Shown here: piece by piece, positions 21,622 to 27,607 of the stretch | Layout of the letters: every line of letters begins with the position of its first letter | Position numbering within the stretch: position 1 is the first letter of the stretch | Source of the DNA: a virus | Reading direction: 5' to 3' (one strand) | DNA: 27,607 nucleotides | IMG/VR virus record: IMGVR_UViG_3300032271_000074 | Location: 1-27,607 of that record | The notes under the pieces: model-generated | The model's input: only the letters and a program-made list of their open reading frames with translations | Told to the model about the DNA's origin: nothing | Database searches by the model: none | Translations under genes and position numbers: made by a program

Positions 21622-22018
21622 AGATAGCGCATGGATCAATAACCGATTCGATAAGATCGATAGCTGGATGCAAAGGTTGACTGAGGTGTCAGTAGACTTA
21701 AAGAGTATGCTCGCTGTTCATGAGCAGAGACTCACGCAAGTAGATAAGCAGAACGACTATATAGAAGAGATAGTTGAGAAGAGACGTATCGAGTTGGATC
21801 ACAAAGTAGATGACATTTACAACACTATGAGAGATCAAGATAACAAGATCCTTGAGGAGTTAAAGTCTCTGAGAGAAGACACAACCGAGCAGCACCAGGC
21901 GATGACTGCCAAGATAACCAAGATGGAGCAATTCATGTGGATGGCCATCGGCGGTGGTATGGTCTGTGTTTGGTTATTATCATATGTAGCAAATTACTTC
22001 AAGATATTAGGGCATTAA
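21614..22018 (+). CDS. Coiled-coil protein with C-terminal membrane anchor (XhlA-like layout)
   Basis: The 134-residue product has a long heptad-type coiled coil from about residue 10 to 105 (WINNRFDKIDSWMQRLTEVS and onward), then a single hydrophobic segment near the C-terminus (FMWMAIGGGMVCVWLLSYVA, about 108-127) and a short tail. This layout resembles haemolysin XhlA-type proteins, which in some phages assist holins. It could equally be a tail or baseplate component that inserts into the membrane. No holin was otherwise identified in the window. The start at 21614 is inside the previous gene. Confidence 0.6.
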   Translation: MAEDSAWINNRFDKIDSWMQRLTEVSVDLKSMLAVHEQRLTQVDKQNDYIEEIVEKRRIELDHKVDDIYNTMRDQDNKILEELKSLREDTTEQHQAMTAKITKMEQFMWMAIGGGMVCVWLLSYVANYFKILGH

Positions 22019-22019
22019 T

Positions 22020-22223
22020 ATGGAAAAGCTAGCACACCTTATTGGTAAGACATTTGCAGAGTCATCAGCCGAGATCGATGCATTCTCGACATCAGCAGGT
22101 TGCCAGACACTACCGTGGCCAGAGGGAATTGGTCTGGTCAGTGAGGATCCAGGCACGATCATTGTGTACATAAACAATGACATCGATGATATTATTACCG
22201 GATTTAAGTTCGTCGCCCTATAA
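22020..22223 (+). CDS. Small protein of unknown function, 67 aa
   Basis: The ATG follows the previous stop by one base. The sequence (MEKLAHLIGKTFAESSAEID, PWPEGIGLVSEDPGTIIVYI, ending GFKFVAL) is compact, acidic and soluble with one Cys. It is the last gene of the late block; a sigma70-type promoter follows. No motif is recognised. Confidence 0.55.
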   Translation: MEKLAHLIGKTFAESSAEIDAFSTSAGCQTLPWPEGIGLVSEDPGTIIVYINNDIDDIITGFKFVAL

Positions 22224-22231
22224 AATAACTG

Positions 22232-22259
22232 TTTACAAATCTACCAATTAGTGTATAAT
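22232..22259 (+). promoter_or_regulatory. Sigma70-type promoter for the primase-thyX-nrd operon
   Basis: TTTACA (22232-22237) and a perfect TATAAT (22254-22259) are separated by 16 bases. They sit in the 59-bp gap before the gp61 gene, followed by a GGAG box (22271-22274). This is the clearest host-type promoter in the window and suggests early expression of the downstream operon. Confidence 0.85.
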
Positions 22260-22282
22260 AAGACTATATTGGAGTAAACACT

Positions 22283-23305
22283 ATGAACTGGTTAGACCAG
22301 AAATACGTCGGTCTGTTGTCACACCGACTAGACAGATTCACAAGAAAATCATCAGGTAAGTTCAACTTCCGCTGCCCAGTCTGCGGGGACTCACAGTCCA
22401 GTAAGTATAAGGCCAGAGGCTGGATCTATGACAAGCAGGGTCATGGTGTATTCCACTGCTTCAACTGCGAAGTTTCGATGGGCGTGCCTAAGTTTATTAG
22501 GATGCTGGATCAGACGTTATACAACGAGTATAACATGGAAAAGATCAGCCAGAACAAGACGCCAGAGCAGGTAGACTTAGAGAACTTTGTCAATAAGATG
22601 AAGCCTCCTGTATTTCGCAAAGAGGGAATACTCAAGGGACTCAAGAAGATTAGTCAGCTGTCTCCTGATGATCCGCTCAAGAAGTATGTGGCCAATCGAC
22701 TGATACCTAATCCGTATCATGCTAAGATGTTTAAGTGTCCTAACTTCTTTGCGTTTGTCAATGACTTAGTTCCTGATAAGTTCTCTAAAGAGTCACTAAA
22801 TCATGACGAGACGCGCTTGCTTATTCCGTTTATAAACAAGGAAGGCAAGGTCCATGCTATTCAGGGTAGATCACTGAAGAGCACTGGTGTAAAATACATA
22901 ACTATAGTGTTAGACGAGAGTGTGGAGAAACTATATGGTCTGGATACCGTTGACTTTACTAGCAGCTATTATGTTCTGGAAGGACCCATTGACAGTATGT
23001 TTATTCCTAATTCTATCGCTACTGCTGGTGGTGATATTGTTTCCGCACTACCTAGTGTTCACAAATCAAATGCCGTCGTTGTGTACGACAATGAGCCAAG
23101 ATCAAAAGACACCATAAAGAAGATAGACAAAGCTATCATGCAGGGTTTTAAGGTCTGCATTTGGCCTGAAAATTTAGAGCATAAAGATGTTAACGATATG
23201 GTAAAATCAGGTCTCAGCGCAGAGTTTATCAGATATATAATAGACCAAAATACATATAAAGACCTAGCAGCTAAGATGGCTCTCACTAAATGGAGTAAGA
23301 GATGA
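22283..23305 (+). CDS. 61: DNA primase, T4 gp61 type
   Basis: The 340-residue product, nearly the same length as T4 gp61 (342), has an N-terminal zinc ribbon, FRCPVCGDSQSSK then FHCFNCEVS (Cys31, Cys34, Cys59, Cys62). It also has a TOPRIM-type catalytic core: VLEGPIDSMF (Glu233), AVVVYDNEPRSKDT (Asp269) and KDVNDMVKSG (301-310). It makes RNA primers for Okazaki fragments with the gp41 helicase encoded at 9411. It is the first gene after the TTTACA/TATAAT promoter, and its stop overlaps the thyX start by four bases. Confidence 0.96.
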   Translation: MNWLDQKYVGLLSHRLDRFTRKSSGKFNFRCPVCGDSQSSKYKARGWIYDKQGHGVFHCFNCEVSMGVPKFIRMLDQTLYNEYNMEKISQNKTPEQVDLENFVNKMKPPVFRKEGILKGLKKISQLSPDDPLKKYVANRLIPNPYHAKMFKCPNFFAFVNDLVPDKFSKESLNHDETRLLIPFINKEGKVHAIQGRSLKSTGVKYITIVLDESVEKLYGLDTVDFTSSYYVLEGPIDSMFIPNSIATAGGDIVSALPSVHKSNAVVVYDNEPRSKDTIKKIDKAIMQGFKVCIWPENLEHKDVNDMVKSGLSAEFIRYIIDQNTYKDLAAKMALTKWSKR

Positions 23306-23958
23306 ATACAGCGAATATTATAGGTGTGACGAGACCGACAAGCGGATTGGGTGTAGATGAGTTCATATCGTATGTCGCGCGTGTGTCTAATCCATCTAAT
23401 CAAAACAACAAAGAGACATCTCAGAAACTGCTGAAGTATCTTATCAAGAATAAGCACTGGTCACCATTTGAGATGGTGCACATAGTCATGGAGATTAATA
23501 CAACTCGTGATATCGCTCGTCAAATCCTTCGGCATCGCTCTTTCTCCTTTCAGGAGTTCAGCCAGCGGTATGCAGACCCCACGGCCGACATGGGTTTCCA
23601 GACTCGTGAGGCGCGTCTACAAGATACTAAGAACAGACAAAACTCTATAGAGACAGACGATGAGCGGCTTGAAGTTGAATGGCAGTTTAAACAATCACAA
23701 CTCATATTACAGGCTAAGCACGCGTATGCTTGGGCGATTGATAATGGCATTGCAAAAGAACAAGCTCGTGCAGTATTGCCAGAAGGCCTTACTTCTTCTC
23801 GTCTTTATATGTCTGGTTCTCTTCGAAGTTGGATACACTATTGTGAGCTACGCATGGGTAATGGCACGCAGAAAGAACATAGAGAGATAGCTAGGGATGC
23901 TTGGTATCAGATAACTGCTGAGTTCCCATCGCTAAAAGATACACTAGAGGTCGTATAG
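23302..23958 (+). CDS. thyX: Flavin-dependent thymidylate synthase ThyX
   Basis: The 218-residue product contains the ThyX signature RHRSFSFQEFSQRY (77-90; consensus RHR-x-x-S-x-N/Q-E-x-S-x-R-Y), a preceding KHWSPFEMVHIVMEI block and the C-terminal EGLTSSRLYMSGSLRSWIHY segment that binds substrate. It makes dTMP from dUMP using methylenetetrahydrofolate, FAD and NADPH. It lies between primase and nrdA, an arrangement that links dTMP and dNTP supply with replication. The stop is TAG, which shows that amber is used as a normal stop in this phage. Confidence 0.97.
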   Translation: MNTANIIGVTRPTSGLGVDEFISYVARVSNPSNQNNKETSQKLLKYLIKNKHWSPFEMVHIVMEINTTRDIARQILRHRSFSFQEFSQRYADPTADMGFQTREARLQDTKNRQNSIETDDERLEVEWQFKQSQLILQAKHAYAWAIDNGIAKEQARAVLPEGLTSSRLYMSGSLRSWIHYCELRMGNGTQKEHREIARDAWYQITAEFPSLKDTLEVV

Positions 23959-23966
23959 GAGATAAG

Positions 23967-26243
23967 ATGATATCGGTATTAAAGAGAAACGGAACTAAAG
24001 AACCATTAGACCTCAATAAGTTTCATAAGGTAGTAGAGTGGGCGTGCGAGGGCGTAACGGGCGTATCAGAGAGTGAGATCGAGATTAAGTCTCAGATCCA
24101 GTTCTATAACGGTATGAAGACGACTGACATTCAAGAGACACTCATCAAGGCAGCAGCAGATCTTATTACAGAGGATGCTCCTAACTACCAGTATGTAGCA
24201 GGCAATCTAATCAACTATAATCTAAGGAAAGAAGTGTATGGAGATTTCAATCCAATTGATCTTGCTACTCATATTAGACGCGTTGTTGATGCAGGATATT
24301 ACGACCCTGAGATCTTATCATGGTACGGACCAGGAGACTTTGGACTACTTAATGGTTATATTGACCATAAGCGAGATTTCGCTCTTACGTATGCTGGCAT
24401 GGAGCAGTTTAGGGGTAAGTATCTGGTAAAGAACCGTGTTACTGGTAAATACTACGAGACACCTCAGATGACTTTCATGCTCATCGCAATGGTGCTCTTT
24501 AGAGACTATAAAGAAGACCGCTTAAAATGGATCAAGGAACTCTATGACTCAGTTTCTAATTTCGAGATTTCACTCCCTACGCCAATCATGGCTGGACTAC
24601 GCACACCACAAAAGCAATTCAGTTCCTGTGTTCTTATCGAGACAGACGACAGCCTTGACTCTATTAATGCCACGAGTTCTTCGATCGTTAAGTACGTTTC
24701 TCAAAAAGCTGGTATTGGTATTGGCGCAGGTCGCATTCGCGCTGTTGGTAGTCCTATTCGTAGTGGTGACGCGTCTCACACTGGCGTTATTCCGTTCTAT
24801 AAACATTTTCAGTCAGCAGTTAAGTCTTGCAGCCAAGGAGGCGTACGAGGCGGTGCAGCTACTCTTTACTATCCTGCCTGGCATCTGGAAGTCGAAGATA
24901 TATTAGTATTAAAAAACAACAAAGGAACGGAGGATAATCGTGTTAGACACCTTGATTACGGAGTACAATTTAACCGAGTTCTATATGAACGTCTGCTTAC
25001 AGGCGGCAATATTACTCTATTCAGTCCTTCTGATGTTCCAGATCTATACGATGCGTTCTTTACTGACGTGGACAAGTTTAAAGAACTCTATGAGAAGTAC
25101 GAGAGATCTACAAAGATCCGTAAGAAAGTAGTATCGGCTATCGACCTATTCTCTGCGTTCATGCAAGAGCGTAAGGATACAGGTCGCATCTACCTACAAA
25201 ACGTAGATCATGCGAATGATCACGGTTCCTTCATCATGGAGTTAGCACCTATTCGCATGAGCAACCTGTGCTCAGAGATCGACTTGCCTACTAAGCCACT
25301 CAACGATCTTAATGATCCTGATGGTGAGATCTCACTGTGCACACTCGCAGCAATTAACTGGGGAAAGATTAAAGATCCAAATGATTTTGAGCGTCCTTGT
25401 ACTCTTATTGTCCGTGCTCTCGATGAGCTACTTAGTTATCAAGACTATCCTGTCCTTGCAGCCAGAAACTCAACTATGGCACGAAGACCCCTTGGTGTGG
25501 GCATTATTAATCTCGCTTATTGGTTGGCTCGCAATGATCTCACTTATCAGCATATCGACTCTGAAGGTTTAAAGAAGATACATGAGTACGCCGAAGCTTG
25601 GTCTTATTATCTCATTAAAGCCTCGATTGATCTCGCAGCTGAAAAGGGAGCTCCTTCCAAGTCTAACGAGACCAAGTACTCCCAAGGCATCATGCCTATC
25701 GACACCTACAAGAGAGAAGTAGATGAACTTGTAACTCCTGATTACAAGTTGGATTGGAATATACTACGTGAAAGGGCTAAACAATATGGCATTCGTAACT
25801 CCACCCTCATGGCACTCATGCCAGCGGAGACCTCTGCTCAGATTTCAAACTCGACGAACGGTATCGAGCCGGTTAGGTCTCTCATCACTGTTAAGCAAAG
25901 CAAAGACGGTGTTCTCAAGCAAGTCGTACCAGAAATTAGACGTCTTAAGAGAAAGTACGATCTGCTTTGGGAGCAAGTTTCCCCGGAAGGCTATATTAAG
26001 ATCGCTAGCGTGCTGCAAAAGTTTATCGATCAGGGAATATCAGTAAACACATCATATAATCCTAAGTTCTATGATGAAGAGCAGATACCTATGTCGACAA
26101 TGCTGCAGCACATGCTGATGTTCTATAAGTATGGTGGAAAGCAACTCTACTACTTTAACACAAACGATCAGGCAGGCGAGATTGATCTAGGGTCTCCACT
26201 CGGTGAGCTTGACGACGAGGACTGTGAGGCCTGTAAGATATGA
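23967..26243 (+). CDS. nrdA: Ribonucleotide reductase class Ia, large subunit NrdA
   Basis: The 758-residue product is nearly the same length as E. coli NrdA (761). An ATP-cone (about 1-90) is followed by the catalytic barrel: Cys221 in FSSCVLIE, GAGRIRAVGSPIR, Cys435 and Glu437 in MSNLCSEIDL, and Cys458 in SLCTLAAIN, the counterparts of E. coli Cys225, Cys439, Glu441 and Cys462. The end CEACKI supplies the C-terminal cysteine pair that is reduced by thioredoxin or glutaredoxin. TAGGAG lies just upstream of the start. With NrdB it reduces ribonucleoside diphosphates for phage DNA synthesis. The retained ATP-cone suggests dATP/ATP control is possible. No intron or split is seen. Confidence 0.98.
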   Translation: MISVLKRNGTKEPLDLNKFHKVVEWACEGVTGVSESEIEIKSQIQFYNGMKTTDIQETLIKAAADLITEDAPNYQYVAGNLINYNLRKEVYGDFNPIDLATHIRRVVDAGYYDPEILSWYGPGDFGLLNGYIDHKRDFALTYAGMEQFRGKYLVKNRVTGKYYETPQMTFMLIAMVLFRDYKEDRLKWIKELYDSVSNFEISLPTPIMAGLRTPQKQFSSCVLIETDDSLDSINATSSSIVKYVSQKAGIGIGAGRIRAVGSPIRSGDASHTGVIPFYKHFQSAVKSCSQGGVRGGAATLYYPAWHLEVEDILVLKNNKGTEDNRVRHLDYGVQFNRVLYERLLTGGNITLFSPSDVPDLYDAFFTDVDKFKELYEKYERSTKIRKKVVSAIDLFSAFMQERKDTGRIYLQNVDHANDHGSFIMELAPIRMSNLCSEIDLPTKPLNDLNDPDGEISLCTLAAINWGKIKDPNDFERPCTLIVRALDELLSYQDYPVLAARNSTMARRPLGVGIINLAYWLARNDLTYQHIDSEGLKKIHEYAEAWSYYLIKASIDLAAEKGAPSKSNETKYSQGIMPIDTYKREVDELVTPDYKLDWNILRERAKQYGIRNSTLMALMPAETSAQISNSTNGIEPVRSLITVKQSKDGVLKQVVPEIRRLKRKYDLLWEQVSPEGYIKIASVLQKFIDQGISVNTSYNPKFYDEEQIPMSTMLQHMLMFYKYGGKQLYYFNTNDQAGEIDLGSPLGELDDEDCEACKI

Positions 26244-26611
26244 CACTAAAGGTTAGAACATACTTAGCTGAAGTAAATGGTCGCGGTATTAGTCTCTTTG
26301 CAGACCAAGATATTAAGGAAGGTACACTCGTATGGGTGCACGATCCTATCATTGATGGTTGGTTACCTGATCCTGAAGACTATCCATATGATGATATTAC
26401 CAGAGAGACATTTATATGGATGTACTGCTATGACAAGAATCTTAAAAAGTTTATCATGTTTGCAGACAATGTTAGGTTTATAAATCATAGTGAAAATCCT
26501 AACCTCGACTGTCCTACTAAATATATACACTATGCAGCTAGAGACATCATGGCTGGTGAGGAGATAACCTGTAACTATAACGTTGTCTGCGATAACGGAT
26601 TAGGATTCTAA
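26240..26611 (+). CDS. SET-domain protein (putative protein-lysine methyltransferase)
   Basis: The 123-residue product is essentially one SET domain. It has GRGISLFADQDIKEGTLVW (14-32), the signature RFINHSENPNLDC (79-91; NHS-x-x-P-N) and AARDIMAGEEITCNYN (99-114), where Tyr113 is the likely catalytic tyrosine. These bind S-adenosylmethionine and the target lysine. No pre- or post-SET cysteine clusters are present. Its start overlaps the nrdA stop (ATGA), so it is made with the reductase. Targets could be a host or phage protein; none can be inferred. A catalytically inactive binding version is possible but the key residues are kept. Confidence 0.83.
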   Translation: MTLKVRTYLAEVNGRGISLFADQDIKEGTLVWVHDPIIDGWLPDPEDYPYDDITRETFIWMYCYDKNLKKFIMFADNVRFINHSENPNLDCPTKYIHYAARDIMAGEEITCNYNVVCDNGLGF

Positions 26612-26612
26612 A

Positions 26613-26834
26613 ATGAAACAACTGGATGTACCCTTGTGTTTTTGGACACCAAAGGGAAAAGCGTGGGCTCACTTTGTCATCGACTATGGCATGGAGCATG
26701 ATCTACTCTGGGTATGTTTTCAGAATGATACAGGTGAGTGCTGGACCTGGAGTAACAAAGACGTGAGACTCGATCAAAACTTTACTTATGGAAGAAAATA
26801 TGAAAAACCAATTCTCGATGACAAAACTGTTTGA
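26613..26834 (+). CDS. Small conserved protein, 73 aa
   Basis: It starts one base after the SET gene stop. The sequence CFWTPKGKAWAHFVIDYGME then HDLLWVCFQNDTGECWTWSN is rich in Trp and beta-strand-like, ending near RLDQNFTYGRKYE. I have seen similar small proteins in T4-like phages without a function. Its end overlaps the next gene. Confidence 0.65.
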   Translation: MKQLDVPLCFWTPKGKAWAHFVIDYGMEHDLLWVCFQNDTGECWTWSNKDVRLDQNFTYGRKYEKPILDDKTV

Positions 26835-27006
26835 CTATCTAAAAAACTCTGACATCATTATCACTATTCTGCTAAATCCATCTAGATGGTCATTTTATTT
26901 TGACTATAGTACACACAGCGATCAAGATCCTGGATTAGTACTCGACTTAATTGTGAAGTTAGGTTTTATTAAGTTTTATATGTTTATAGATGATGGTAGA
27001 TGGTAA
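26800..27006 (+). CDS. Small protein of unknown function, 68 aa
   Basis: The start is ambiguous. ATG 26800 has GGAAG (26790-26794) upstream, while the in-frame ATG 26788 has no ribosome site, so 26800 is preferred. The sequence MKNQFSMTKLFDYLKNSDII, then WSFYFDYSTHSDQDPGLVLD, is mildly hydrophobic and aromatic but lacks a clear membrane helix. Its TAA overlaps the nrdB start (TAATG). No family is recognised. Confidence 0.5.
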   Translation: MKNQFSMTKLFDYLKNSDIIITILLNPSRWSFYFDYSTHSDQDPGLVLDLIVKLGFIKFYMFIDDGRW

Positions 27007-27607
27007 TGTCAGTATTCGATGCGACTAATCACAAAGATCCAACTAAAGTCAAGGCGTTCTTTGACGACCCTGTAACTATCGCGCGCTATGATAAGCAGAA
27101 GTATCCATTCCTTGAGAAGCTTACACAGTCACAACTTGGCTTCTTTTGGAGACCAGAAGAGATCGACGTGTTTCGTGACGCTAAAGACTTTAAGGCATTG
27201 ACAAAGCATGAGCAGCACATCTTTACCTCCAATCTTAAGAGACAAATCCTTCTCGACTCCGTACAAGGGCGTGCACCAACAGCAGCATTCAGTCCTATCT
27301 GCTCACTTCCTGAGCTCGAGAATTGGATCCTTACATGGGCATTCAGCGAATCTATCCACTCACGTAGTTACACTCACATCATTCGGAACGTATATGCTGA
27401 CCCGTCGGTTATATTTGACGGAATGATGGATATGAAAGAGATTGTAGACTGTGCTGGTGACATCAGCAAGTACTACGACGATCTTATTGAGATGAATAAT
27501 GAGGCTTGGGCTCTTGGTAATCAAGATAGATATAAACACAAGAAAGTTCTCTGGCTTACACTCATGTCAGTCAATATCCTAGAGGGTGTTCGCTTCTATG
27601 TCAGCTT
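27006..27607 (+). CDS. nrdB: Ribonucleotide reductase class Ia, small subunit NrdB (3' end outside window)
   Basis: The first 200 residues are present; the frame runs off the window end. Residue numbering coincides with E. coli NrdB: Asp84 in ILLDSVQGR, Glu115 and His118 in AFSESIHSRS, and the radical-bearing Tyr122 in SYTHIIRN, so the di-iron site and tyrosyl radical are kept. KQKYPFLEKLTQSQLGFFWR near the start is also typical. It generates the radical needed by NrdA. The start is at 27006 inside the previous stop (TAATG). Confidence 0.96.
   Translation, partial: MSVFDATNHKDPTKVKAFFDDPVTIARYDKQKYPFLEKLTQSQLGFFWRPEEIDVFRDAKDFKALTKHEQHIFTSNLKRQILLDSVQGRAPTAAFSPICSLPELENWILTWAFSESIHSRSYTHIIRNVYADPSVIFDGMMDMKEIVDCAGDISKYYDDLIEMNNEAWALGNQDRYKHKKVLWLTLMSVNILEGVRFYVS

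Overview
The window is a segment of a large virulent phage of the T4 superfamily (contractile-tail, marine/soil 'cyanophage-like' branch). The evidence is a set of T4 replication proteins that can be recognised residue by residue: gp43 DNA polymerase, UvsX recombinase, gp41 helicase and gp61 primase. There are also phage nucleotide genes (thyX, nrdA, nrdB) and three exact matches to the T4 late-promoter octamer TATAAATA. The host is probably an alphaproteobacterium. This is inferred from a porin-like outer-membrane protein whose mature N-terminus resembles rhizobial Omp25-type proteins, from a DUF1127 protein, and from a DUF1289-like gene. No tRNA, integrase, transposase or CRISPR array was seen.

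Layout. (1) 1-3.8 kb is an accessory, envelope and stress region. It holds an outer-membrane protein with a strong terminator, a small secreted protein, a spanin pair on the minus strand under its own late promoter, two uncharacterised genes, Hsp20 and a DUF1127 micro-gene. (2) 3.8-11.0 kb holds a GH19 endolysin and then the replication block: gp43, a small protein, a membrane coiled-coil protein, UvsX, two small genes (one a DUF1289-like gene interrupted by an amber codon), gp41 and a small protein. A possible structured RNA and a strong terminator close the block. (3) 11.1-22.2 kb is a late block of virion-associated genes. It holds a PD-(D/E)XK-like nuclease, a large ligase-like plus adenylyl/cytidylyltransferase fusion, a DUF6321-type basic protein, a HAD phosphatase, a membrane/AT-hook protein, a Dps-like ferritin, three long hydrophilic proteins (one with tandem repeats), and conserved structural proteins. 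(4) 22.2-27.6 kb is a second replication/nucleotide operon behind a sigma70-type promoter: gp61, thyX, nrdA, a SET-domain protein, two small genes and nrdB, which runs off the end.

How the genes work together. gp43, UvsX, gp41 and gp61 form the core of the replication and recombination machinery, and ThyX and NrdAB supply dTMP and deoxynucleotides. GH19 endolysin and the spanin pair serve lysis. The most interesting part is the late block. Several proteins start with a peptide resembling the T4 capsid-targeting sequence (MKTYQEFIAE), and several have (L/I)-x-E|(A/G/S) sites, the T4 prohead-protease consensus, at domain boundaries. My inference is that this block encodes a cargo of internal head proteins delivered with the DNA. 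The cargo may include a nucleic-acid end-modification set (ligase-like domain, nucleotidyltransferase, HAD phosphatase) and a tandem-repeat protein that could be cut into separate peptides during head maturation.
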